Shown in pieces: positions 36,253 to 46,501 of a DNA stretch of 64,000 bases. Below the pieces are notes generated by a model, which did no database searches, had not been told where the DNA came from, and saw only the letters and a list, made by a program, of their open reading frames with translations. The stretch spans positions 4,092,001 through 4,156,000 of the forward strand of contig NZ_FYEY01000001.1 in assembly GCF_900187385.1 (NCBI RefSeq), in the 5' to 3' direction. The translations under genes and the position numbers were made by a program. Each line of letters opens with the position of its first letter. Within the stretch, counting starts at the first letter, position 1. The stretch comes from Streptomyces sp. 2114.4. GTDB lineage: Bacteria > Actinomycetota > Actinomycetes > Streptomycetales > Streptomycetaceae.

Positions 36253-37149
36253 TCACCAGTCGACAGCGGTGCGCAGCAGCCACTCATGTGCTCGGGCTAT
36301 GTGCGGAAGGCCGAGCGTCCCGGTCCGTATGGTCAAGAAGTACGTCCGCAGCGGGGGTACCGGCGGGTCGAGCAGGGCCACGACCTCGCCGCTGTCCAGT
36401 GCGTCGGCGCACAGGTAGCGCGGCAGCACCCCGAGCCCCACACCGGCCGTCACGCAGGACAGCACCGCCCGGAGGTCCGCGGCGATCACGGCGGCGGAGG
36501 CGGCGGGCTTGGCGTCGAAGACCGCAGACCAGTAACGGGCGATCAGCGGCAGGCTTTCGTGGACCTCGACGAGCGGCACGGGATCCAGCACGCGGACTCC
36601 CCCGGCCTGCAGCGCGGCGCTCCCGCCCAGCTCGGCCGCCCACTGCGGCGTCGCGATCAGCACATGCTCCTCGTCGCAGAGCGGGGTGGCGGTGAGCAGC
36701 CCGCCGCGCGGTCGGGTGGTGGTGACGGCCAGATCGTGGTGGCCGGCCGCCAGTCCGGTCAGCAGCTCCTCCGCGGGGCCGAAGGCGGTCCGTATGGACA
36801 GGCCCTGGGCGATCAGCGGGGTGAGTGCCGGGAGCGCGCGCTCGGAAAGGAACTCCGGGGGCCCCGCCAGATGGAGAGTGCGGGTGACGGAGTCACGGTC
36901 CAGGCCGGCCTCTGTGATCTCGGTGAGCGCATCCAGGTGCGGTGCCACTTTGTGGGCGAGTTCCTCGCCGATGGTGGTGGGGGTGACGCCACGGGCGCAG
37001 CGGAGGAAGAGAGGGCGGCCCAACTGGCGTTCCAGGGCCCGGATCTGGCTGGTCACCGCGGGCTGGGAGAGGCCGAGTAATGCCGCGGCGCGAGTGAAGG
37101 AGCCGGCTCGGTGCACGGTGACGAAGGTGCGCAGCAGAGCCAGATCCAT
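36253..37149 (-). CDS. LysR-family transcriptional regulator
   Basis: A 298-residue regulator. The N-terminal winged HTH (2-60) shows LLRTFVTVHRAGSFTRAAALL and SQPAVTSQIRALERQLGRPLF. The effector-binding fold fills the remainder. The ATG at 37149 has GGAGGT upstream. No divergent structural gene exists, since a parS pair and then the cystathionine-lyase operon lie upstream; its target may be the downstream NUDIX gene or lie elsewhere. Confidence 0.9.
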   Translation of the reverse strand: MDLALLRTFVTVHRAGSFTRAAALLGLSQPAVTSQIRALERQLGRPLFLRCARGVTPTTIGEELAHKVAPHLDALTEITEAGLDRDSVTRTLHLAGPPEFLSERALPALTPLIAQGLSIRTAFGPAEELLTGLAAGHHDLAVTTTRPRGGLLTATPLCDEEHVLIATPQWAAELGGSAALQAGGVRVLDPVPLVEVHESLPLIARYWSAVFDAKPAASAAVIAADLRAVLSCVTAGVGLGVLPRYLCADALDSGEVVALLDPPVPPLRTYFLTIRTGTLGLPHIARAHEWLLRTAVDW

Positions 37150-37271
37150 CGCGTACCTCCTGCGCCTCTCGGAAGCCTGGTCGCGGGCCAACTATAAATT
37201 TGTCGATAGGGCTGTGTCGCTAGCGTGATTGGACAATGACGCTCAGTCAACTAGCCTTGTTCGAGCGGTTC

Positions 37272-37285
37272 GTTTCACGTGGAAC
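37272..37285. other. Variant parS site
   Basis: GTTTCACGTGGAAC, one mismatch (A to G at position 11) from the consensus. It is paired with a perfect copy 19 bp away. Confidence 0.8.
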
Positions 37286-37290
37286 ATTTG

Positions 37291-37304
37291 GTTTCACGTG
37301 AAAC
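37291..37304. other. parS site
   Basis: Perfect GTTTCACGTGAAAC in the gap between the LysR gene start and the 3' end of the minus-strand cystathionine-lyase gene. Confidence 0.95.
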
Positions 37305-37457
37305 GCGTGGACTCGGGGCCATGGGGAACCGCAGGCCGGCAGGGTGACGAGGGGGGATGCCCTGCCGGCCTACTTCATGCCGCTTCCGCACCTCGGGCCG
37401 GGGCGCGCCCTGTCTGTTCGACTCGTCCCGCGGCTTTGGGTCACACCGGCCGTCCGG

Positions 37458-38585
37458 TCAGTTCTGTGCGGCCGCGCTCAGCGCCCGGATGACGTCCGCG
37501 ACCAGATCCTCCGGCTCCTCGATGCCGACCGAGAAGCGGATAAAGCCCTCCGGCACGGCATCGCCGCCCCAGCGGGCCCGTCGCTCGGCGCTGGACCGTA
37601 CGCCTCCAAAACTTGTCGCATCGTCCACCAGGGCCAGTGCGGCCAGGAACCGCTCCGCGTGGGCCTTGTCGGGCAGGACGAAGGACACCACGGAGCCAAA
37701 ACGGCCCGGGCGCATCTGCCGGGCGGCGAGCTCGTGGGACGGATCGGAGGGGAGGCCGGGGTGGCGCAGGCCGGTGACCTCGGGGCGGTCGGTCAGCGCC
37801 GTGGCCAGTGCCAGGGCACCCTCCGACTGCTGGCGGACGCGCAGCGCGAGGGTGGCCAGCGAACGATGTGCGAGCCAGCTCTCCATCGGGCCGGGGATCG
37901 CGCCCACCGTCTTGCGCCACAGTCGTACGGAATCGGCCAGCGTGGCATCGCGGGTGCTGGCGTACCCCAGCAGGACGTCGCCGTGACCGGTCAGTGCCTT
38001 GGTGCCGCTCGCGACCGAGAAGTCCGCGCCGAGGTCGAGCGGCCGCTGGCCGAGCGGGGTGGCGAGGGTGTTGTCGACGGCCACCAGCGCACCGCGCCGG
38101 TGTGCTTCGTCGGCCAGCCGCCGGATGTCGCAGACATCGAGGCCGGGGTTGGAGGGCGTTTCAATCCACAGCAGCCGGGCGCCGTCCAGCGCGTCGAGTT
38201 GTGCGTCGTGTGCGGTCGGAGCGGTACGGACCTCGATTCCGTAGCTCTCCAGGCGCGTGCGGACGGCGGGCAGCAGTTGGTATCCGTCGCTGGGGAGCAC
38301 CACGGCGTCGCCGGAGCTCAGATGGGAGAAGAGGACCGCGGTGATCGCGGCCATCCCGGAGGCGAAGGCAACGGTATGGGTGCTTTCGTCCGGTGACTCG
38401 AGCTCGCCGATGGCCTGTTCCAGACGGGTCCAGGTCGGGTTGGCGTCGCGGCCGTACGTGTACGGGCCGACGGCATCGCCGGGGAGGTGATAGTGCGCCG
38501 CGAACACCGGCCCCGGGAGGGTGGGCTCATGGGCCTCGGGCTCGGGAAGCCCGGCGCGCACGGCGCGGGTGCCGTCGCCGGTCAT
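37458..38585 (-). CDS. Cystathionine gamma-lyase/synthase-family PLP enzyme
   Basis: A 375-residue trans-sulfuration enzyme. The N-terminus shows YTYGRDANPTWTRLEQAIGELE, followed by FASGMAAI. Other visible features are LWIETPSNPGLDV and the PLP lysine in SVASGTKALTGHGD (K196). It forms or breaks C-S bonds in cysteine/methionine metabolism; lyase or synthase cannot be decided. The start (GGAGA upstream) overlaps the ptpA stop as ATGA, so it is translationally coupled and third in a holin-like/ptpA operon. Confidence 0.88.
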   Translation of the reverse strand: MTGDGTRAVRAGLPEPEAHEPTLPGPVFAAHYHLPGDAVGPYTYGRDANPTWTRLEQAIGELESPDESTHTVAFASGMAAITAVLFSHLSSGDAVVLPSDGYQLLPAVRTRLESYGIEVRTAPTAHDAQLDALDGARLLWIETPSNPGLDVCDIRRLADEAHRRGALVAVDNTLATPLGQRPLDLGADFSVASGTKALTGHGDVLLGYASTRDATLADSVRLWRKTVGAIPGPMESWLAHRSLATLALRVRQQSEGALALATALTDRPEVTGLRHPGLPSDPSHELAARQMRPGRFGSVVSFVLPDKAHAERFLAALALVDDATSFGGVRSSAERRARWGGDAVPEGFIRFSVGIEEPEDLVADVIRALSAAAQN

Positions 38586-39229
38586 GCGCTCTCCTTTCGC
38601 TGCGGCGGATGCTGCTGGTGAGGCCCCTGCGTCCGGGGTCGGCCGGGGGCATACCCGCGAGCCGGAGCGGTGACCGCCGTACGGGACATGATCGCGGCCC
38701 GTACCGCCACCAGCAGGCCGTCGCTCGCCGCCTCGATCATCTCCAGGCACTCCTCGAAACCGGCGATACCGCCGTAGTACGGATCGGGCACGTCGAGGCC
38801 GTCGGCGGTGGCGAGGTCGTTGCTGGTGCCGAGGCCGGGCGGCGGTCCCGTGACGGTGTCCGCCGCCGTGCCCGGCCCGTACGAGCGCAGCAGGTGGATC
38901 TTTGCGGCGTCCTGCGCGGTCGGGGCCAGGGCGCGCAGCTCGCGCAGGTGGCCGGAGTCGAGCGCAATGACCAGGTCGAGGTGGTCGAACCAGGAGGTGT
39001 GGAATTGCCGGGCAGCGTGGACGTGTTCATAGCCGCCCGCGCGCAGCACGGCGTCCGTGCGCGGATCGGCTCCCTCGCCCTCGTGCCAGCCGCCGGTCCC
39101 CGCGCTGTCGACCTCGACCAGGCCGTCGAGGCCGTCTTCCGCGAGTCGGGCGCGGAAGACGGCCTCCGCCATCGGCGACCGGCAGATGTTGCCGGTGCAG
39201 GCGAAGCAGATACGGAAGGGGGCGGTCAA
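38582..39229 (-). CDS. ptpA: Low-molecular-weight protein tyrosine phosphatase
   Basis: A 215-residue LMW-PTP. The P-loop CTGNICRS spans C11 (nucleophile) to S18, with R17, and the general acid is D149 in VPDPYYGG. The last 40 residues are a Pro/Arg/Gln-rich extension. The reading frame offers only a TTG start (39229), which has GAGGA seven bases upstream and lies 3 bp after the preceding stop, so TTG with coupling is likely. Streptomyces PtpA is linked to secondary-metabolism control. The symbol is assigned on similarity and remembered locus order. Confidence 0.88.
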   Translation of the reverse strand: MTAPFRICFACTGNICRSPMAEAVFRARLAEDGLDGLVEVDSAGTGGWHEGEGADPRTDAVLRAGGYEHVHAARQFHTSWFDHLDLVIALDSGHLRELRALAPTAQDAAKIHLLRSYGPGTAADTVTGPPPGLGTSNDLATADGLDVPDPYYGGIAGFEECLEMIEAASDGLLVAVRAAIMSRTAVTAPARGYAPGRPRTQGPHQQHPPQRKESA

Positions 39230-39232
39230 GGA

Positions 39233-39610
39233 TCAGTCCTCGTCGGGAAGGATCACATGCATCGCCCAGGCGACGATGGAGATGATCACGCCGCCGAGCA
39301 GGGCCGTCCAGAAGCCGTCCACATGGAAGGCGAGGTCGGCCTTGCCGGCGAGCCAGGAGGTCAGCAGCAGCATCAGCGCATTCACGACCAGTGTGATCAG
39401 GCCGAGCGTGAGGATGAACAGCGGGAAGGACAGCAGCTTCACCACGGGCTTGACCAGGAAATTGACCAGCCCGAAGATCAGCGCGACCAGGATCAGAGTG
39501 AGTATCTTGCGGCCGGTGTTCTCACCGGTGAGCGTGATGTCCTTGAGCAGCCAGATGGCCACGGCAAGCGCCGCGGCATTGGCGATCGTCTTGACCAGAA
39601 AATGCTTCAT
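39233..39610 (-). CDS. Holin-4-superfamily (phage holin-like) membrane protein
   Basis: A 125-residue protein with four hydrophobic helices (about 5-25, 36-54, 58-82, 96-118). The conserved core is NFLVKPVVKLLSFPLFILTLG, typical of the DUF360/phage-holin-4 group common in bacterial chromosomes and not phage derived. It heads the operon with ptpA and the cystathionine-lyase gene, only 3 bp apart from ptpA. Confidence 0.85.
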   Translation of the reverse strand: MKHFLVKTIANAAALAVAIWLLKDITLTGENTGRKILTLILVALIFGLVNFLVKPVVKLLSFPLFILTLGLITLVVNALMLLLTSWLAGKADLAFHVDGFWTALLGGVIISIVAWAMHVILPDED

Positions 39611-39658
39611 GGTGAGATCGTCGCAGACGAGTCTGAATCATCAGAGGGGACGATCGGC

Positions 39659-39976
39659 ATGAAGGCTTTCAGACTGGATGAGCTGGAAGCGGAACGGGCC
39701 GCGAACGACGGCGCGTATCTGCAGTTCCTCCGGGAACGCAACATGTCGGTCGGGCTGTACGCACTGGACGCCGGCAGCATCGATCCGCAGCAGCCGCACG
39801 CCCAGGACGAGGTGTATCTCGTGGTCAGCGGCCGGGCGGCGATCACCGTCGGGACAGAGACCCAGTCGGTGGCCCGGGGCAGTGTGGTCTACGTGCCGGC
39901 CGGGGTGCCCCATAAGTTCCATCACATCAGCGAGGATCTCCGGGTGATGGTGGTCTTCTCTCCTCCTGAGAGCTAA
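39659..39976 (+). CDS. Small cupin-domain protein
   Basis: A 105-residue single-domain cupin. Motif 1 is PHAQDEVYLVVSGRAAITVG and motif 2 is VYVPAGVPHKFHH, both with metal-ligand-like residues (H, E, H). The enzymatic or sensory role is unknown. A GAGGGG site precedes the ATG. It is divergent from the holin-like gene across 48 bp. Confidence 0.85.
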   Translation: MKAFRLDELEAERAANDGAYLQFLRERNMSVGLYALDAGSIDPQQPHAQDEVYLVVSGRAAITVGTETQSVARGSVVYVPAGVPHKFHHISEDLRVMVVFSPPES

Positions 39977-40211
39977 GGGCCTGGCCCCGGAACCCGTAGG
40001 GGAAGGGTCAGGGAAGGGCCAGGGCTGCGAAGCCCCCACGGCCGCGGTACGCGTCCTAGCATCGTTGGTGCAGGGGAACCCGAAGGTGTGAGGCAACAAG
40101 GCAACAGACAGGCCGCACGCGGACGGCATCACCACTGCGGCAAACGGCACAGCCGACGGATGGCGCGGTACGGACAGCGACAGCGCGACAGACAGAAAGC
40201 AGGGCAGAGCA

Positions 40212-40436
40212 GTGGCTGGTAAGGGGATATTCGCAGGACTTCCGTGGTGGGTCACCTGGGTCGTGGTGCCCGTCGTTCTGATCGTCGTCTTCGGCGGACT
40301 GATCACCACCGCGCTCGGCTTCCTGATCGGCGTGCTGTTCAAGGTCCTCATAGCGGCAGCCCTGATCGCCGGAGTCATCTACCTCGTCCGCAGGGCCAGT
40401 GGCTCTTCCTCGTCCACGTCGAAGAGTGACTGGTAA
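40212..40436 (+). CDS. DUF5326-type small membrane protein
   Basis: A 74-residue protein starting at GTG. Two adjacent hydrophobic helices (about 10-32 and 36-60) are followed by a Ser-rich tail (SGSSSSTSKSDW). This matches a short streptomycete membrane family conserved near ssgA. Function unknown. Confidence 0.75.
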   Translation: MAGKGIFAGLPWWVTWVVVPVVLIVVFGGLITTALGFLIGVLFKVLIAAALIAGVIYLVRRASGSSSSTSKSDW

Positions 40437-40533
40437 GCGGCAGGCTGCCCGTCGGCCGGCGCCCGCGCCCCGCTGTGAGCGGACTCGGGCGTGCGGTATT
40501 GCCATCGTGAACAGCGAATCCGCCTGCTGCCCT

Positions 40534-40566
40534 TGCGGGCGTCCGGCCCGGAGCCGGGCGCCCGCA
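40534..40566. terminator. Hairpin terminator after the DUF5326 gene
   Basis: TGCGGGCG pairs with CGCCCGCA, and an inner CCGGC/GCCGG stem extends it across single-base bulges. Confidence 0.6.
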
Positions 40567-41178
40567 GGAAGCTCGCCAGGTCTGCGAAGGCGGGCCGTGG
40601 CGCGCCCGGGCCGGCCCCGCCGTCTACTTCGCCGTCCCACCGGGAGGGTGATGTCGGGACGCCGGCGGCCGCTCACCGCGGCTGCGGCCACAGGTGAAGT
40701 CGTAAGCGGGCTTCCGTGCCACCACACCCGGACACGCGATCGGGCAATATCTGCTCGCACGGTTTGACGAGGTATCAAGCGGAGAGCGGTCGGCACGCCA
40801 TGCTGTCCAGTAGATATCGCCCTTTCCGTGCGATCTGCGGACGAATTGCTGCACCCTGCGGATACGGTGCGTGGTAATCATCGGGCTTTCGCGCATCGGA
40901 AATATGCCCTGGGCACGGCGCGAGTGCCCTTCCCCGCCCAGGTCGAGGTGGTCGCCCCAGTGTCGGAGGATCCCCGCCTGCGGACGAACTGCATCGATTG
41001 CGGTCCGTTACAGACCGACTACGAAAAATGGCGGAGGCGACACTAACGACACTCGCCTTCTCTGTCAGTATCTGAAAACTCACTCCTTGTGATCTGCTTG
41101 CGCGTGGCAGACGATGGCGCCAATAGGGCCACGGGGATGTTTCCCGGCCATCTCCGATCAAGTGCGGGGCAGTGGTTG
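40567..41178. other. Gap upstream of ssgA with no ssgR gene
   Basis: No coding region is supported on either strand. In S. coelicolor the IclR-type activator gene ssgR sits here. No frame in this gap resembles an IclR helix-turn-helix. The last 130 bp before ssgA are comparatively AT-rich, as expected for a promoter. Confidence 0.5.
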
Positions 41179-41601
41179 ATGACCGACACAGTTCAGGCAG
41201 AAGTGATCATGAGCTTCGTCGTTTCGGAGGAGCTCGCGTTCCGGATTCCGGTGGAGCTGGACTTCGCCAGCGCCGATCCGTACGCCGTCCGCCTCACCTT
41301 CGATCTGCCCGGCGACGCGCCCGTGACCTGGGCGTTCGGTCGAGAGCTACTGCTGGACGGGCTGAGCCGGCCGTCCGGTGAGGGGGATGTGCGTATCGAG
41401 CCGGCCTCCCCCGCGCACCTCAGTGATGTCTTCATCAGCCTTCAAGTCGGCGCCGAACGCGCGCTGTTCCGGGTCAGCGCGGCTCCGCTGGTCGCCTTCC
41501 TCGACCGTACGGACCGGCTCGTACCTCTGGGCAAGGAAGAGGTCTGCGACACCCTGGAGGCCGTACTGGACCGGATCCTCACGGAGGCACCGGCCGGCTG
41601 A
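41179..41601 (+). CDS. ssgA: SsgA-like sporulation cell-division protein
   Basis: A 140-residue SsgA-like protein. MTDTVQAEVIMSFVVSEELA matches the SsgA opening VQAEVMMSFLVSEELSF as I recall it. It is followed by FRIPVEL, DPYAVRLTF, GDAPVTWAFGRELLLDG and APLVAFLDRTDRLVPLG. SsgA controls septum-site selection and septation in streptomycete sporulation, through SsgB and FtsZ. ATG 41179 is chosen because it retains the VQAEV segment; a later ATG at 41209 begins MSFVVS. The position two genes upstream of thiC supports orthology. Confidence 0.88.
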   Translation: MTDTVQAEVIMSFVVSEELAFRIPVELDFASADPYAVRLTFDLPGDAPVTWAFGRELLLDGLSRPSGEGDVRIEPASPAHLSDVFISLQVGAERALFRVSAAPLVAFLDRTDRLVPLGKEEVCDTLEAVLDRILTEAPAG

Positions 41602-41803
41602 CCCGCCCCGGTCGCGCCGTCCACGCCGACGCCCCACGGGTACGCCGGTCCACCCGCATACCCGGTGCCTCCCCCTGTCCGTACCGCCCGTCCGTGCCGC
41701 CTGCCTGTCACCGTGCTCCAGCCGCCGGCCCGTCAGTCCGTCCGCATCCGCACCTCTCGCGGCACCGGCCCGAGGAGGGGGCGGAAGCCGTCCCTGCGTC
41801 CCG

Positions 41804-43204
41804 TCACCGCTTACGGCGCCTGCCGCGTCCCCCGCGACGGCTCGTGCGGCTCTCCGTGGCGCCCGTCGGCTTGCCGGCGCCCACCACGGCCCCGGAATCC
41901 GCCCCGGATTGCCGGACGGCTCCGGGCCCGCCGTCGCCGCCCGGCGTGCCCGGCCCCTTCCGGTCCGCCGAGACCACCAGTGCCGCCAGCAACGTCGTCA
42001 GCGGCACTGCGGCAACCAGCCCGATGCTGCCCACGAGGGTGCGGATGACCTCCTCCGCGACCACTTCGCTCGTGGCAACCGTGCCGACACTGCTCTGTGC
42101 GATCGAGAACAGCAAAAGCAAGGGCAGTGCGGCGCCCGCGTAGGCCAGCACAAGGGTGTTGACGACGGACGCGATGTGGTCCCGGCCGATCCGCATCGCG
42201 GCGCCGTAGAGCTTGCGCCAGCCGGCCGACGGGTCGGCCTCCTTGAGTTCCCAGACCGCGGCGGTCTGCGTCACCGTCACATCGTCGAGCACACCCAGCG
42301 ACCCGATGATGATCCCGGCGAGCAGCAGGCCGCGGATCTCGATGTCGGGGTACAGGCCGTGCACCAGCCCCGTCGTATCGTCCGTATTGCCGGTCAGCAG
42401 CGCCCAGTTGATGAACACCGACCCGAGCAGCCCGATCAGCAGCAGCGAGGCGAGCGTGCCGAGTACGGCCACCGACGTACGGGCCGTCAGGCCATGGCAC
42501 AGATACAGCGCGATCAGCATGATCGCGCTTCCCCCGACCACTGCCACCACCAGCGGGTTGGAACCCTGCAGGATCGCCGGGAGGATGAACAGCGTCAGGA
42601 CCACAAAGCTGGCCGCCAGCGCCACCAGTGCCAGTACTCCACGCAGTCGGCCGACGATCACCACCGCGCACGCGAAGAGGGCGGCCAGTACCCACATCGG
42701 GACGGTCCGGTCGACATCGCTGACCGCATACTGCAAATCCTTCGGCGCCTTGGGGGAGTACGCCACCACCACCTCCTGGCCGGTGGTGTAGTGCCGCAGG
42801 GCGTCCGGCGTCACCACCGCCTGGAAGGTGCGTCCGGCGTTCTCTCCCGTGGTGACCTTGATCGTCGCCTGCTGACAGGGCTTGCCCTTGGTCTCTCCCC
42901 CGGCCGGTGGCTGTCCTGTCGGAGAGGGGGGCTGCTGCTCGGCATGGACGTCCGCGCAGTTCACCTCCGCCACTTTGACGACTCGGGCCTGCTCCGTGGG
43001 CTGGTCGAAGCCGACACCGGACGGCTTGTGGGGAGGCGCGCCGCCTGGCCAGAGCACGACCAGACCGACCGCCACCGCGGCGGCAAAGGGGATCAGTACG
43101 GCCGCGATGACCTGGCGCAGATGCCGGGAGACGGGCGCGGCAGGGCCATGGCCGTGCGCGTGTGAGTGCACGGCGGCAGGGTGGCGGGACTCGTGAGTGC
43201 TCAC
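41804..43204 (-). CDS. YibE/F-family membrane protein
   Basis: A 466-residue protein. One N-terminal membrane segment (about 33-53) precedes an extracellular domain (about 55-155, two cysteines), and seven or so further helices follow (about 160-430). The YibE/F core is visible in DRTVPMWVLAALFACAVVIVGR and LLAGIIIGSLGVLDDVTVTQT. The C-terminus is Gly/Arg-rich. GTG 43204 is used; an ATG at 43252 would add 16 residues and neither has a strong ribosome binding site. Family function is poorly known, with transport suggested. It is divergent from thiC. Confidence 0.85.
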   Translation of the reverse strand: MSTHESRHPAAVHSHAHGHGPAAPVSRHLRQVIAAVLIPFAAAVAVGLVVLWPGGAPPHKPSGVGFDQPTEQARVVKVAEVNCADVHAEQQPPSPTGQPPAGGETKGKPCQQATIKVTTGENAGRTFQAVVTPDALRHYTTGQEVVVAYSPKAPKDLQYAVSDVDRTVPMWVLAALFACAVVIVGRLRGVLALVALAASFVVLTLFILPAILQGSNPLVVAVVGGSAIMLIALYLCHGLTARTSVAVLGTLASLLLIGLLGSVFINWALLTGNTDDTTGLVHGLYPDIEIRGLLLAGIIIGSLGVLDDVTVTQTAAVWELKEADPSAGWRKLYGAAMRIGRDHIASVVNTLVLAYAGAALPLLLLFSIAQSSVGTVATSEVVAEEVIRTLVGSIGLVAAVPLTTLLAALVVSADRKGPGTPGGDGGPGAVRQSGADSGAVVGAGKPTGATESRTSRRGGRGRRRKR

Positions 43205-43287
43205 CGCCCGATCATTGCAAGAACTCGGGGCCCCCTGTTCACTCCGGCGCATCGGCCGCTACCGTGGTGCCACCTTTGCAATCGCGG

Positions 43288-43414
43288 GAGCTCGGAGCAC
43301 CGGGCTGAGAGGGCGCTGACCTTCGTCCCGGCGGCGTTTCACGTGAAACGCCCATGGACGAAATCCGCTGCGTCGACCGCTGAACCTGTTACCGGGTAAT
43401 GCCGGCGTAGGGAG
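43288..43414 (+). promoter_or_regulatory. TPP riboswitch (THI element) of thiC
   Basis: The conserved THI-box segments are present: GGAGCACCGGGCTGAGA at about 43294-43310 and CTGAACCTGTTACCGGGTAA plus TGCCGGCGTAGGGAG at 43380-43414. The thiC ribosome binding site AGGGAG (43409-43414) is the last part of the element, pointing to translational control by masking when thiamine pyrophosphate is bound. The variable P3-side arm is built from TTCGTCC (43322-43328) pairing with GGACGAA (43356-43362), with a parS palindrome as its terminal hairpin. Confidence 0.93.
43336..43349. other. parS site inside the TPP riboswitch
   Basis: Perfect GTTTCACGTGAAAC. Three more complementary bases on each side make the 20-nt palindrome GGCGTTTCACGTGAAACGCC (43333-43352), the distal hairpin of the riboswitch variable arm. 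Confidence 0.95.
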
Positions 43415-43423
43415 TTGGGTCTC

Positions 43424-45208
<1,785 letters not shown>

Positions 45209-45284
45209 CCCGCCTTCGGACGGCGTTCCCTCGGTCCTCGCTCCTTCGGCCCCCCGGACGTCGCTCCTTCGGCCGCCTCTGGAA

Positions 45285-45314
45285 GAAGGCCCCCACCGCA
45301 AGGCGGGGGCCTTC
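45285..45314 (+). terminator. Terminator after thiC
   Basis: A perfect 10-bp stem, GAAGGCCCCC with GGGGGCCTTC, encloses a loop that can pair further (CCGC/GCGG). Confidence 0.8.
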
Positions 45315-45378
45315 CGCCTGCCCACGGTGCGGCGATGCGCGCCCTCCGGTGCCCCTCAGGGCGCCGGCCCGCCACCCC

Positions 45379-46263
45379 CTAATCCGTCCGGTGGTCCGGT
45401 CCCCCGTAATCCGGGCTGGTGAAGTCCGGGCTGGAGTAGCGCGGGCGGGAACCCGAGGAGCCGCTGTCGGGGCTGGTGAACTCGGGGCGGGTGTAGCCGA
45501 GGGTGGGGATCCGCCTCTCGGGTGGTGGGGTGCGACGCGGGACATAGCGGACCGGGTCGTCGTCCGGAGTGGCCGTGGGGTCGGCCAGGGCCTCACGGAG
45601 AAAGGGCAGCACACCGCGCTCCAGGAGGGCGCGGCGCCACACCTCACGGGCGTCGTCCAGCGCCTCGCCCAGTTCGTCGGCTCTGGCGACCTGGGGGGAC
45701 GAGCCGTTGCGCACCGCGGTGATGAGGAGTCCGGCCATCGCGACAAGGGTCCCCGCGGCGGTCAGTGCCGCGAAGATCCAGCCGACGTTGATCAGTGGCT
45801 GCGCCAAGGACTTGTCGGGGCTGATGGCGCGCAGCACATAACCGATGAGGAGGAAGAGCACCGCGGCGATCCCGGCGAGGACGGGCGCGAGGACGGCGAC
45901 CATGGCGGTGAGCCCGGCGCCGGCGGTTTCGGCCTCGCCCGGGGCCATGGCGGTGGCCGGTCCCGGTCTCCCGTCGGCCGCCAGGCTCTGCTCTCCGTCG
46001 TCCGCCGGGACGGGGGACGACGCGGGCGTCGGCGCGCGCCACTCGGCGCGGAGCTGTACATAGCGTTGGTATTCGGCCGTGGCGCACGCGGCGATGGCGG
46101 TGGTCGCGCTGAGCGCCATCGTGCGCAACTGCTCGTTGTTGAGGTGATTTCCCGCGGCGGCGGTGAAGTCGTCCGGGCGGTATGCGGCGGTACGCAGCGC
46201 CTCATCAAGGATCCGCGCAAATTCCGCGCGGTCCTCGTTCAGCAGGTGCGGAGCGCTGTTCAT
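45379..46263 (-). CDS. Streptomycete membrane protein of unknown function
   Basis: A 294-residue protein. The N-terminal helical domain (1-75) is followed by a Pro/Ala linker and two strong membrane helices (about 118-145 and 158-185). A cytoplasmic helix (about 192-225) and a Pro/Ser-rich tail with SPDFTSPDYGGPDH-like repeats complete it. No catalytic motif is seen. It is convergent with thiC. Confidence 0.7.
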   Translation of the reverse strand: MNSAPHLLNEDRAEFARILDEALRTAAYRPDDFTAAAGNHLNNEQLRTMALSATTAIAACATAEYQRYVQLRAEWRAPTPASSPVPADDGEQSLAADGRPGPATAMAPGEAETAGAGLTAMVAVLAPVLAGIAAVLFLLIGYVLRAISPDKSLAQPLINVGWIFAALTAAGTLVAMAGLLITAVRNGSSPQVARADELGEALDDAREVWRRALLERGVLPFLREALADPTATPDDDPVRYVPRRTPPPERRIPTLGYTRPEFTSPDSGSSGSRPRYSSPDFTSPDYGGPDHRTD

Positions 46264-46501
46264 GTGGATCCCCCGATGCTCCGTAGGGCCGTACGGCCGG
46301 CGTTGGCCGGGCAGTGGGCGGAAACGGAGGAGAGCCTGCTACGGATAGTCCGATGGTAGAGCGACTGCGGCGCGGGGTGACAGAGAGTTTACGGAATTTG
46401 AGTAATGCCGCGACCGGTTTCCGCCCGTGCCGACCCTGCGGTGTGCCGTCCGCAGACGTCCGCCCGCCGTCCGTCCTTCCGTACGCCTGCCCCGATAACG
46501 T

